DNA from: Rhizomicrobium sp.
GTDB lineage: Bacteria; Pseudomonadota; Alphaproteobacteria; Micropepsales; Micropepsaceae
Length of the DNA: 64,000 bases
Direction: 5' to 3'
Assembly (NCBI GenBank): GCA_037200385.1
Contig: JBBCGL010000001.1
Coordinates: 3,487,418 to 3,551,417 of the forward strand
The notes beneath the pieces are model-generated. The model did not search any database, had not been told where the DNA came from, and worked only from the letters and a program-made list of their open reading frames with translations. Shown here in pieces: positions 37,730 through 46,118 of the stretch. Position numbers and translations under genes: made by a program. Positions within the stretch are counted from its first letter, which is position 1, and each line of letters begins with the position of its first letter.

Positions 37730-39262
37730 ATGACCGCGCTCTATACCGACCGCCTCAGCGTCAAGCCGGGCGAGACCTTTGCCCTTCACGCCAGCAGCGA
37801 TGCCGGCCCGTGTACGCTCGAGATCGCGCGCGTCGGTGCGGTGCGCGAGATTGTGCACACCACGACCCTCGACCCCGGCGCCCATCCCGCGCCGCCCGAT
37901 GCCGACGCCAAGGGTTGCGCCTGGCCGGTCGCCGACACCCTCACGGCCGGCGCCGATTGGCGCAGCGGCTATTACGACATCGTGCTGACCGACACGACGG
38001 GCGCCGAAGCGCATCACTTCGTCTGCGTCACCGCCGGCGCGACACGCGCCCGCATGGTGTTGGTCCTCGCCACCAACACGCTGCACGCCTACAATTACTG
38101 GGGCGGCGCCAGCGCCTATTGCGATGTCGAATCGCTGATGCGGCGCGAGAAGCCGCTGGCCGAAGCGATGGCCGGCGCCATCGGCGTGCTGTCGACGCAG
38201 CGGCCTTTCCCGCCGCTCCTGCTCGCTCCGCCGCCCGACATGCCGCGTCTCGTCAATCTGCGGCCGCGCGATTTCGCGGAGCGGAGCTGGGCCGGCGCCG
38301 ATCCCGGGTGGTCGCGCGCCCATGGCCAGTCGCCCTATGACGGCTCTGCCGGCTATCTCCACAAATGGGAGCATGCCTTCGTGCGCTGGGCCGAAGGCGA
38401 CGAGGGCCTGACGTTCGACTATCTCACCGATTACGACCTCGACCGCGATCCGGCAGCGCTGGACGGCTACGGCGTCGTGCTGCTGGTCGGCCATAGCGAG
38501 TACTGGTCCGGCCCGGAGCGCGATGCGCTCGAGGCCTTCGTCGACCGCGGCGGCCGTCTCGCGATCTTCTCCGGCAACACGGCCTTCTGGAAGGTGCGCT
38601 GGGAGGACGGCGGCAAGACGCTGGTCTGCCGCAAATGGAAGGGCGAGGACGAGGCCGTCGCCGACGCCGACAAGACCCATCTGTGGTCGCATCCGATGTT
38701 CGCGCGCCCCGAAGCCGCGATCACCGGCCTCAGCTTCCTCTATGGCGGCTATCACCGGCTCGGCCTGTGCGCCGCGCGCGGCGCCGGCGGCTACACGATC
38801 TATCGCGACAGGCATTGGGCGCTGGCGGGGACCGATCTCTATTACGGCGACGTGATCGGCGGCGCCGTGCCGCTGGTCGGCTATGAGAATGACGGCTGCC
38901 CCCTCCGTTTCGGCGCCGACGGCCTGCCCGCGCCCGACGGCGGCGTCGGCGTGCCGGCGGATCTGGAGATCATCGCCCTGGTGCCCGCGGCCTTCGCCGA
39001 GCCGCCGGACAATCCCTATCGCCCGCTGATCCCGCCCGAGCAGATGGCGGTCGTCGCCCGCGCCGCCTATGGCGACGACAGCCCCGCGACGATCGCGCGG
39101 GTGAGCCGCGGCCATGCCGTGATGGCCGCGTTCCGCCGCGGCAAGGGCGAGGTCTTCAATGCCGGCACCACCGAATGGGCCTATGGGCTGGCGGCACGCG
39201 ATCCGTTCGTGACGCGCATCACGCGCAATGTGCTAAAGCGCTTTCTCGACCGCGAGGACTGA
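37730..39262 (+). CDS. N,N-dimethylformamidase beta subunit-like protein
   Basis: 510 residues from the ATG at 37730 (MTALYTDRLSVKPGETFALH). The arrangement of an N-terminal beta-sandwich (YYDIVLTDTTGAEAHHFVCV) followed by VLATNTLHAYNYWGGASAY, DYDLDRDPAALDGYGVVLLV, GHSEYWSGPERDALEAFVDR and FNAGTTEWAYGLA matches the large-subunit family of DMF amidohydrolase. True DMFase also needs a small subunit, which I do not see, so the substrate may differ. It is 1 bp from the following GFA gene. Confidence 0.8.
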   Translation: MTALYTDRLSVKPGETFALHASSDAGPCTLEIARVGAVREIVHTTTLDPGAHPAPPDADAKGCAWPVADTLTAGADWRSGYYDIVLTDTTGAEAHHFVCVTAGATRARMVLVLATNTLHAYNYWGGASAYCDVESLMRREKPLAEAMAGAIGVLSTQRPFPPLLLAPPPDMPRLVNLRPRDFAERSWAGADPGWSRAHGQSPYDGSAGYLHKWEHAFVRWAEGDEGLTFDYLTDYDLDRDPAALDGYGVVLLVGHSEYWSGPERDALEAFVDRGGRLAIFSGNTAFWKVRWEDGGKTLVCRKWKGEDEAVADADKTHLWSHPMFARPEAAITGLSFLYGGYHRLGLCAARGAGGYTIYRDRHWALAGTDLYYGDVIGGAVPLVGYENDGCPLRFGADGLPAPDGGVGVPADLEIIALVPAAFAEPPDNPYRPLIPPEQMAVVARAAYGDDSPATIARVSRGHAVMAAFRRGKGEVFNAGTTEWAYGLAARDPFVTRITRNVLKRFLDRED

Positions 39263-39263
39263 C

Positions 39264-39710
39264 ATGAGCGATCCCATCGAAGGCGGCTGCCGCTGCGGCG
39301 CGATCCGCTACCGGCTTGCGCTGGACGCGCTGCCGAACGTCTATGCCTGCCACTGCCTCTATTGCCAGACCTGGTCGGGCAGCGCCTTCAGCGTCCAGTG
39401 CATCGTGCCGCAGGATGCGCTGACGGTGAAGGGCACGCCGCTGCTCTATACGCGCCTGTCGGATGACGGCCGGCGCACCTCGTACCAGTATGGCTGCGCC
39501 ACCTGTCTCACCCGGATCTACAACACCAACACCGGACGTCCCGGCATGGCGGTGATCCGCGCCGGCACGCTGGACCGCAGCGATGCGCTGGAGATCGTCG
39601 CGCATATCTGGACCAAGCGGAAACTCAAGGGCATCGACATCCCCGCCGGAGTCCCAAGCTGGCCCGAAGGCGCCCCGCCGGCGGAGTTCATGGCGGCGCT
39701 GGTGCGATGA
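39264..39710 (+). CDS. GFA family (glutathione-dependent formaldehyde-activating-like) protein
   Basis: 148 residues. Zinc-binding cysteine pattern GGCRCGAIRYRL, YACHCLYCQTWSGSAFS, and YGCATCLTRIY. The family name comes from GFA, but most members have no proven role in formaldehyde metabolism. It starts one base after the DMFase-like stop codon, so the two are likely cotranslated. Confidence 0.9.
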   Translation: MSDPIEGGCRCGAIRYRLALDALPNVYACHCLYCQTWSGSAFSVQCIVPQDALTVKGTPLLYTRLSDDGRRTSYQYGCATCLTRIYNTNTGRPGMAVIRAGTLDRSDALEIVAHIWTKRKLKGIDIPAGVPSWPEGAPPAEFMAALVR

Positions 39711-39726
39711 TGGCCGCACGCACCCC

Positions 39727-39861
39727 TGTCATCCCCGGCCGAACGCGAGCGATAGCGAGCGTGAGGGGAAGGGGACCCAGGTCGGAGATACCGTGACGGT
39801 GTTTCCCACCTGGGTCCCCTTCCCTTCGCGATGCTCGCGCATCGCTCAGCCGGGGATGACA
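39727..39861. repeat. Palindromic repeat, TGTCAT...ATGACA type
   Basis: Left arm TGTCATCCCCGGCCGAACGC, then GGGGAAGGGGACCCAGG; right arm CCTGGGTCCCCTTCCCTTCG, ending CAGCCGGGGATGACA. Same family as 36207-36382 with a different spacer. Lies between convergent genes. Confidence 0.75.
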
Positions 39862-39884
39862 AGTGGTGCTGGTAGTGCGCGCTC

Positions 39885-40760
39885 TTACCGCGTCGGAACC
39901 GGGTGGTCGCCGCGATAGTCGTAGAAGCCGCGGCCGGTCTTCTGGCCCAGCCAGCCGGCCTCGACGTACTTCACCAGCAGCGGGCAGGGGCGGTATTTCG
40001 AATCCGCCAGGCCCTCATACAGCACCTGCATGATCGACAGGCAGGTATCGAGCCCGATGAAATCGGCGAGCTGCAGCGGTCCCATCGGATGGTTGGCGCC
40101 CAGCCGCATCGAGGTGTCGATCGCCTCGACGTTCCCAACGCCCTCATAGAGCGTGTAGACCGCCTCGTTGATCATCGGCTGCAGGATGCGGTTGACGATG
40201 AAGGCCGGGAAGTCTTCGGCATAGGCCGCGGTCTTGCCGGTGCGTCTGACGATCTCCAGCGCCGCCTGGAATGTCGCGTCGTCCGTCGCGATGCCGCGGA
40301 TTACCTCCACGAGCTGCATCACCGGCACCGGATTCATGAAATGGATGCCGATGAAGCGCTCCGGCCGGTCGGTCGCCGTCGCAAGCCGCGTCACCGAGAT
40401 CGAGGAAGTGTTGGTCGCCAGCAGCGTCTTGTCGCTCAGCCGCGGCGTGAGCTCCTGGAAGATCTTCTTCTTGACCGCCTCGTCCTCGGTCGCCGCCTCG
40501 ATCACCAGGTCGCGGTCCTTGAGCTCGTCCAGCGCCGTCGTGGTGCGGATGCGGGCCAATGCCGGCTCGATCTGGTCGTCCTGGATCAGGCCGCGCGCCG
40601 CCTGGCGCCGCATGTTCTTGCCGATGCGCTCGATCGCCTTGGAGAGCTGCTCCTTGTTGACGTCGTCGAGCACCACGTCATAGCCCGCAAGGGCAAGCAC
40701 ATGCGCGATGCCGTTGCCCATCTGCCCCGCGCCGATTACGCCGATGCGTTCGATAGCCAT
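39885..40760 (-). CDS. hbd: 3-hydroxybutyryl-CoA dehydrogenase
   Basis: 291 residues. NAD-binding [48 protein letters not shown] with the catalytic His, and the C-terminal domain [19 protein letters not shown]. It oxidises or reduces 3-hydroxyacyl-CoA in butanoate/PHB-type metabolism. It follows etfB-etfA on the same strand, 18 bp after etfA. Confidence 0.95.
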   Translation of the reverse strand: MAIERIGVIGAGQMGNGIAHVLALAGYDVVLDDVNKEQLSKAIERIGKNMRRQAARGLIQDDQIEPALARIRTTTALDELKDRDLVIEAATEDEAVKKKIFQELTPRLSDKTLLATNTSSISVTRLATATDRPERFIGIHFMNPVPVMQLVEVIRGIATDDATFQAALEIVRRTGKTAAYAEDFPAFIVNRILQPMINEAVYTLYEGVGNVEAIDTSMRLGANHPMGPLQLADFIGLDTCLSIMQVLYEGLADSKYRPCPLLVKYVEAGWLGQKTGRGFYDYRGDHPVPTR

Positions 40761-40778
40761 GTGACTGGTCCTCCTCGG

Positions 40779-41720
40779 CTAGTAGCCGAGTTTGGTGAGC
40801 TCTTCTTCCATTTCCGGAACGGCCTTGAACAGGTCCGCCACAAGTCCGTAATCGGCCACCTGGAAGATCGGCGCCTCTTCGTCCTTGTTGATCGCGGCGA
40901 TGACCTTGGAATCCTTCATGCCCGCCAGATGCTGGATCGCGCCGGAGATGCCGACCGCGATGTAGAGATCGGGCGCCACCACCTTGCCGGTCTGGCCGAC
41001 CTGGTAGTCGTTGGGCACGAAGCCGGCATCGACCGCGGCGCGGCTCGCGCCCACGGCGGCGTGCAGCTTGTCGGCGATCTTGTCGAGCATGTGGAAGTTC
41101 TCGCCCGACTGCATGCCGCGGCCGCCCGAGATCACGATCTTGGCGGCGGTCAGCTCGGGCCGCTCGGATTTGGACAATTCCTCGCCGGCGAACTTGGACA
41201 GTCCCGGATCGGCCGCGGCGGCGATCTTCTCGATCGTGGCCGTGCCGCCTTCGCCCGCCGCCTTGAAGGTCGTGGTGCGCACGGTGATCACCTTCTTGCC
41301 GGCGCCCGCCTGCACGGTGGCGATGGCGTTGCCGGCATAGATCGGCCGCTCGAACGTGTCGGCGCTCACGACCTTGATGATCTCGCTGATCTGCGCGACG
41401 TCGAGCTTGGCGGCGACGCGCGGCATGTAGTTCTTGCCGTTGGTCGTCGCGGGCGCGAGGATCGCGTCATATTGGTCGGCGAGGGAGAGGATCAGCGTCT
41501 CCATCGTCTCGGCGACCATCTTGCCGTAGAGCGGATCGTCGGCCAGCAGCACCTTCTCGACGCCGGCGATCTTGGCGGCGGCGTCCGCCGCCGCGCCGGC
41601 ATCGGCGCCGGCCACCAGCACATGCACCGGGCCGCCGATCTGGGTCGCGGCGCTCACCGTCTTGGCGGTGGCTTCCTTCAGGGTCTTGTTGTCGTGTTCG
41701 GCGATGACGAGAGTTGCCAT
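40779..41720 (-). CDS. etfA: Electron transfer flavoprotein alpha subunit
   Basis: 313 residues from the ATG at 41720 ([18 protein letters not shown]). The C-terminal FAD domain is plain: [60 protein letters not shown]. It accepts electrons from acyl-CoA dehydrogenases and passes them to ETF-ubiquinone oxidoreductase. The gene starts 2 bp after etfB. Confidence 0.97.
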   Translation of the reverse strand: MATLVIAEHDNKTLKEATAKTVSAATQIGGPVHVLVAGADAGAAADAAAKIAGVEKVLLADDPLYGKMVAETMETLILSLADQYDAILAPATTNGKNYMPRVAAKLDVAQISEIIKVVSADTFERPIYAGNAIATVQAGAGKKVITVRTTTFKAAGEGGTATIEKIAAAADPGLSKFAGEELSKSERPELTAAKIVISGGRGMQSGENFHMLDKIADKLHAAVGASRAAVDAGFVPNDYQVGQTGKVVAPDLYIAVGISGAIQHLAGMKDSKVIAAINKDEEAPIFQVADYGLVADLFKAVPEMEEELTKLGY

Positions 41721-41722
41721 GA

Positions 41723-42472
41723 TCAGATCACTCCCGCTTCGTTCTTGAGCTTGTCGAGCAGCTCGGCAACCGTCTTCACCTTGATGCCGGCCTGGCGCTT
41801 GGGCGGCTCGGTCACTTTCAGCGTCTTCAGCTTGGGCGTGACGTCGACGCCGTAATCGGCCGGCGACTTCTCGTCGATCGGCTTCTTCTTCGCCTTCATG
41901 ATGTTGGGCAGCGAGGCATAGCGCGGCTCGTTGAGGCGCAGGTCGACGGTCATCACCGCCGGCAGCTTCACGTCCACGGTCTGGAGGCCGCCGTCGATCT
42001 CGCGCTCGATCTTGGCGTCGGCGTCGCCGAGCTCCAGCTTGTGCGCGAAGGTGCCCTGGGCCCAGCCCAGCAGCGCCGCCAGCATCTGGCCGGTCTGGTT
42101 GCTGTCGTCGTCGATCGCCTGCTTGCCGGTGATCACCAGCTTGGGCTGCTCGGCCTCGCAGATCGCCTTGAGGATCTTGGCGACCGCCAGCGGCTCGACC
42201 TCGGCATCGGTCTTCACCAGGATGCCGCGGTCGGCGCCCATGGCCAGCGCGGTGCGGATGGTCTCGGAGGCCTGCTGCGGCCCGATGGAGACGGCGATGA
42301 CCTCGGTGGCCTTGCCCTTTTCCTTCAAGCGCACGGCCTCTTCGACGCTGATCTCGTCGAACGGGTTCATGGACATCTTGACGTTGGCCAGGTCCACGCC
42401 GGTTTGATCGGCTTTCACGCGGACCTTGACGTTGTAATCGATCACCCGCTTGACGGGCACCAGTACCTTCAT
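41723..42472 (-). CDS. etfB: Electron transfer flavoprotein beta subunit
   Basis: 249 residues. [20 protein letters not shown] at the N-terminus, [50 protein letters not shown] and the conserved AMP-binding region. First gene of etfB-etfA-hbd; the 285 bp upstream hold the promoter region and the open upstream part of the divergent frame, nothing else I recognise. Confidence 0.97.
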   Translation of the reverse strand: MKVLVPVKRVIDYNVKVRVKADQTGVDLANVKMSMNPFDEISVEEAVRLKEKGKATEVIAVSIGPQQASETIRTALAMGADRGILVKTDAEVEPLAVAKILKAICEAEQPKLVITGKQAIDDDSNQTGQMLAALLGWAQGTFAHKLELGDADAKIEREIDGGLQTVDVKLPAVMTVDLRLNEPRYASLPNIMKAKKKPIDEKSPADYGVDVTPKLKTLKVTEPPKRQAGIKVKTVAELLDKLKNEAGVI

Positions 42473-42757
42473 GAGCTCGAAATTCCCTGAACGATGGCGG
42501 TTGGTTTAGCGCCGGCAGGCGATGCGCGCGCCGCGTTTCTTTTTGACCGCCCCCTCTTGTGCGGCGCAAAAACTAGGACTGCGTCCTGCCCCGTGTCAAC
42601 GAAGCGTCGTTCCGGTTTCCTTGGCGAAACAACCCCAATGAATCCCTGCTCTTTTTTGGTTGCATCGCAGCAAATGCCCATTCCCGCGTCATTCCGCCGC
42701 AATGGCAGGCAAAGCGCCGGCGTTTCCTGCGGGCCTGTCCTCGGCTCACATCGCGTC

Positions 42758-43204
42758 ATGACGTTTCCACCCGGGCGGCCGGCGCCGCGCACCGTCGTCA
42801 TTTGCGGAAGCATGGCACACCAGACCGCGATGCGCGGGCTCCGTGCGGCGCTGCGCGCGCACGGCATCAAGGCAGTCGCGCCGGCCGATGAGCGCAACCG
42901 CGGCATGGCCACGCTCGAGGCGCGCAGGCGGTTCAAGCGCCGCGTGTCGCGCGCCTATTTCCGCCGCATCCGCCGCGACGACGTCGTTGCCATCCTGGTC
43001 GCCAACCGGCCGAAGCGCGGGCGGAAGAACTACATCGGCCCCAACACCTTCGCGGAGATCGCGATCGCCTTCGATGCCCGCAAGGCGATCTACCTGCTGG
43101 CGGATGTCTATGCCCCCTTCGCCGACGAGCTTGCCGCCTGGGGCGCGATCGCACTGAAAGGCGATGTGGAACGCCTGGCGGACACGCTGCGCAAACCGAG
43201 ATAG
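42758..43204 (+). CDS. Nucleoside 2-deoxyribosyltransferase-like protein
   Basis: 148 residues from the ATG at 42758; the frame is open ~264 bp further up but that part is not protein-like. Pattern: RTVVICGSMAHQTAMRGLRA, a basic middle (ARRRFKRRVSRAYFRRIRRD), DVVAILVANRPKRGRKNYIG, GPNTFAEIAIAFDARKAIYL. The G-S-M opening and the N-T-x-x-E-I segment fit the nucleoside deoxyribosyltransferase-like Rossmann fold. No partner gene shows the substrate. Confidence 0.6.
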   Translation: MTFPPGRPAPRTVVICGSMAHQTAMRGLRAALRAHGIKAVAPADERNRGMATLEARRRFKRRVSRAYFRRIRRDDVVAILVANRPKRGRKNYIGPNTFAEIAIAFDARKAIYLLADVYAPFADELAAWGAIALKGDVERLADTLRKPR

Positions 43205-43258
43205 CGTCTGGCAGTCCCGCCTAAACGGGAACGACCGGCTGCGCCAACGCGCGGCACC

Positions 43259-43624
43259 TCACTTCAGCGTATCGAGATAGGCGACCACGTCGTCCGCCTG
43301 CGCCGGATTGGAGATCCCGCCGAACGCCATCTTGGTCCCCGGCACCAGCCGCGACGGACCGCCGATCCAGGCCTTGAGCTTGTCGTTGGTCCATTTGATG
43401 CCCGAGCCCTTGAGCGCACTCGAATAGGAATAGTCGGCCAGCGATGCGGCCTTGCGGCCCGCCACGCCGAACAGGTTCGGCCCCAGCCCGTTGCCGCCGC
43501 CCTTGGCCACGACATGACAGGCGGCGCAGCGGCTGAAGATCGCCTTGCCGTTATTGGCATCGGCGGCAAGCGCCGGGGTTGCGGCGACAAGCATCAGGGC
43601 TGCGGCGAAGAGTCCAAAGCGCAT
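43259..43624 (-). CDS. Class I cytochrome c, periplasmic
   Basis: 121 residues from the ATG at 43624, with GGGGA upstream as ribosome binding site. Signal peptide MRFGLFAAALMLVAATPALA, haem site SRCAACHVV, GLGPNLFGVAGRKAA, and axial Met in PGTKMAFGGI. A monohaem c2/c550-like electron carrier. Confidence 0.93.
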   Translation of the reverse strand: MRFGLFAAALMLVAATPALAADANNGKAIFSRCAACHVVAKGGGNGLGPNLFGVAGRKAASLADYSYSSALKGSGIKWTNDKLKAWIGGPSRLVPGTKMAFGGISNPAQADDVVAYLDTLK

Positions 43625-43693
43625 CGATATCCCCACGCGAATTTGTCCGCCGCGTATTTAGCGCAAAGCCGGCGGCGCGCGATAGGGTGGGCC

Positions 43694-44905
43694 ATGACCT
43701 CCCCAAAGCCCTCCCTCACCGGCGTGCGCCGCGTCGAGCTGATCGTCCTGCTCGGCGCGCTGACCGCCTTCGGCGCGCTCTCCATCGACATGTATCTGCC
43801 GGCGCTGCCCACCATCGCGCGCGAGTTCGGCGTGCCGATCGGCGCGGCCGAGCACACGCTGACCTCGTTCTTCCTCGGCTTCGCCGGCGGGCAGGCCCTG
43901 TTCGGGCCGCTGGCCGACCGTTTCGGCCGCAAGCCGCCGCTCTATGCCGGGCTGGCGCTCTATGCGGCCATGTGCCTGTTCTGCGCGCTCTCCACCAGCG
44001 TCGACATGCTGATGTTCGCGCGCGTCTTCCAGGCGGTCGGCGCCTGCGCCGGCGGCGTGATCGCGCGCGCCTGCGTGCGCGACATCTTCGGGCCGGAAGA
44101 GACGCCGCGCGTCTTCGCCTACATGATGCTGGTCTTGTCGGTCGCGCCGCTCGTCGCGCCGTTCCTCGGCGGCTACTTCCTGGTGTGGGCGAGCTGGCGC
44201 GCGATCTTCTGGTTCCAGTTCGCGGTCGGCAGCGTGGTCGCCATCGCCATCGCGATCCGCCTGCCCGAGACCCATGGCGGGGCGCACCGGCCGCTGCATC
44301 CGGCGATCCTGCTCGCCGACTACGCCCGCATCGCGCGCGACCGCGAATTCATCGCCTATGCGCTGTCGGGCGCGGTGAGCAACGCGTCGCTCTATGCCTA
44401 TCTCACCGGCGCGGCGCATGTCTTCATCGACATCTACCGCATTCCGCCCCAGCATTTCGGCTTCTTCTTCGCGACGAATGCGATCGGCCTCATCGGCACG
44501 GCGCAGATCGCGGCCCGCCTGGTGCGCGGAAGGCTGCCGGAGCTTGTGCTGCTGCGCGCCCAGGGCCTGCATCTGCTGGCGGGCGGCGTGCTCGTCGCCG
44601 TCGCGCTCAGCGGCCTCGGCGGGGTCTATGGGATCGGCGCGGCGCTCTTCCTGTTCATGTCGATGAACGGCGCCATCGGCCCGATGTCGACCGGCGCCGC
44701 GATGCGGCCCTATGGCGCCAATGCGGGGATGGCGAGCGCGCTGCTGGGCTCGCTGCAATTCGCTGCGGGGTTTGCGACGTCGCTCGTCATGGGCGCGTTC
44801 AACGCGGCGTCGCCGGTGCCGCTGGCGGCGGTCATGGCGGGGAGCGCCGGTGCCGGGCTCCTGCTGCACCTGGCGCTGCGGCCGCGCTCAGCGCCCCAGG
44901 CCTGA
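43694..44905 (+). CDS. Bcr/CflA-type MFS drug efflux transporter
   Basis: 403 residues from the ATG at 43694, twelve membrane segments. MFS motif A between TM2 and TM3 (GPLADRFGRKPPLYAGLALY), SIDMYLPALPTIAREFGVP in TM1 and ARACVRDIFGPEETPR after TM4, all as in Bcr/CflA drug:H+ antiporters. Substrate unknown. Its 3' end overlaps the convergent PH-domain gene by 18 bp. Confidence 0.92.
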   Translation: MTSPKPSLTGVRRVELIVLLGALTAFGALSIDMYLPALPTIAREFGVPIGAAEHTLTSFFLGFAGGQALFGPLADRFGRKPPLYAGLALYAAMCLFCALSTSVDMLMFARVFQAVGACAGGVIARACVRDIFGPEETPRVFAYMMLVLSVAPLVAPFLGGYFLVWASWRAIFWFQFAVGSVVAIAIAIRLPETHGGAHRPLHPAILLADYARIARDREFIAYALSGAVSNASLYAYLTGAAHVFIDIYRIPPQHFGFFFATNAIGLIGTAQIAARLVRGRLPELVLLRAQGLHLLAGGVLVAVALSGLGGVYGIGAALFLFMSMNGAIGPMSTGAAMRPYGANAGMASALLGSLQFAAGFATSLVMGAFNAASPVPLAAVMAGSAGAGLLLHLALRPRSAPQA

Positions 44906-45301
44906 TTTCGCGGTCTCGATCGCGGCGCGGAAGGCGAGCGGATCGGCGATGTCGGGCAGGTCGACATGGTCGACACCCGTGCCCTCGATCCGCAGGCTGC
45001 CATAGCCGAGGATCTGGCCCCAGAAATTCTGCGTCACCCGCACGCCCTCGATATTGGGCAGCGCGACCTCGAAGGTCTTGAGCGTGAACAGCCCCTTCTT
45101 CTCCACGAAGCGATGCGTGGTGACGCCGATCTCGGTGGTCCATTTGCGCACCATCATCGCCACGAAGATGTAGATTCCCAGGCCCAGGAACACCGACAGG
45201 AAGATCAGCGCGAGGATCGCCTTGAAGCTGTACCACCAGTGGAAATGCGCCCGCGCCACCAGTCTCTCGCCCTGGCCCAGGGATTGCTCGATGTACGACA
45301 T
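44888..45301 (-). CDS. Bacterial PH domain membrane protein
   Basis: 137 residues. Two membrane segments near residues 27-52 (FKAILALIFLSVFLGLGIYI), then a bacterial pleckstrin-homology-like domain: TTEIGVTTHRFVEKKGLFTL and LPNIEGVRVTQNFWGQILGY, GSLRIEGTGVDHVDLPDIAD. Function unknown; small proteins of this type sit at the inner membrane. Confidence 0.85.
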   Translation of the reverse strand: MSYIEQSLGQGERLVARAHFHWWYSFKAILALIFLSVFLGLGIYIFVAMMVRKWTTEIGVTTHRFVEKKGLFTLKTFEVALPNIEGVRVTQNFWGQILGYGSLRIEGTGVDHVDLPDIADPLAFRAAIETAKSGLGR

Positions 45302-45440
45302 GGGTCACTCCGCAAACGACGCGGAACTCTAGCCTGCAATGGCGCGGAAAGAACAATCCGTCGGCAGCCGCAACCGATATTTTTCGGTGTTCGGCCCGCG
45401 GACGGTAGATCGCGGCGCGGACGCCTCTATCATCGCCCGC

Positions 45441-45971
45441 ATGAGCGCCCGCATCGTCCTCGTTTCCGGTCCGCCGGCCTCCGGCAAGACCTCGCTGGCG
45501 CGGCCGCTGGCGGCGGCACTGGGCTTCGGCCTGATCGCGAAGGACGACATCAAGGAGCCTATTTTCGATGCGCTGGGCGGCGTGAAGGGCGATCTCGAAT
45601 TCTCGCACCGGATCGGTGCCGCGTCCTGGGAAGTACTGTGGTCGCTGGCGCGGCGCCAGCCGCACGCGGTGCTGGAAGCCAATTTCGATCCGGAAAGCGC
45701 CTATGAGCGCCGGCAGCTGCTGTCGCTCGATGCCCGGATCGTCGAAGTCTATTGCCGCTGCCCGCCGGAAGAGGTCGCGCGCCGCTATGCCGAGCGCGCC
45801 CGATCGCCCGTGCGCCATGACGCCCACGCCGCGCTGCCGGAGCTGTCCGTGGAGGAAATCGCCCGCCGCTTCGCCAGGCCCATCGGCATCGGTGCGGTGC
45901 TGGAAATCGATACGACGACGGACGTCGATCTCGTCGTAGTGGCGCGCAGGATCGAGACCCTGTGGGGCTAG
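45441..45971 (+). CDS. P-loop kinase-like protein (AAA_33 type)
   Basis: 176 residues from the ATG at 45441. Walker A LVSGPPASGKTSLARPLA, then AKDDIKEPIFDALGG, VLEANFDPESAYERRQLL, and CRCPPEEVARRYAERAR. This is the plan of small zeta-toxin/chloramphenicol phosphotransferase-like or polynucleotide kinase-like ATPases; the phosphate acceptor is unknown. Its TAG stop codon is the junction with the MITE-like element at 45971. Confidence 0.8.
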   Translation: MSARIVLVSGPPASGKTSLARPLAAALGFGLIAKDDIKEPIFDALGGVKGDLEFSHRIGAASWEVLWSLARRQPHAVLEANFDPESAYERRQLLSLDARIVEVYCRCPPEEVARRYAERARSPVRHDAHAALPELSVEEIARRFARPIGIGAVLEIDTTTDVDLVVVARRIETLWG

Positions 45972-46108
45972 AGTCTATTGTGATCGGAAGGAGTCATCCA
46001 AAAACTTGTCATGGCCCGCGCCCTTCGACGCCGCCTGCGGCGTCGCTCGGGATGACGTGCGGGCCATGACACCGGATTGGGTTGCATCAACTTGAAAACG
46101 ACGGACTC
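45971..46108. mobile_element. MITE-like element with inner palindrome (138 bp)
   Basis: Left arm GAGTCTATTGTGATCGGAAG, CCAAAAACTTGTCATGG; right arm TTGGGTTGCATCAACTTG to CGACGGACTC. Between the arms lies a second palindrome that runs TGTCATGGCCCGCG to TGCGGGCCATGACA. TA precedes it (45969-45970); TG follows. Compared with the 73-bp copy at 18506, the inner block is the only extra part. Confidence 0.7.
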
Positions 46109-46118
46109 TGGCCGCCGT

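Noticed and set aside
42494-42757. N-terminal extension of the deoxyribosyltransferase-like protein
   Set aside because: The upstream residues are Cys/Arg/Pro-rich and unlike protein; the domain begins right after the ATG at 42758.
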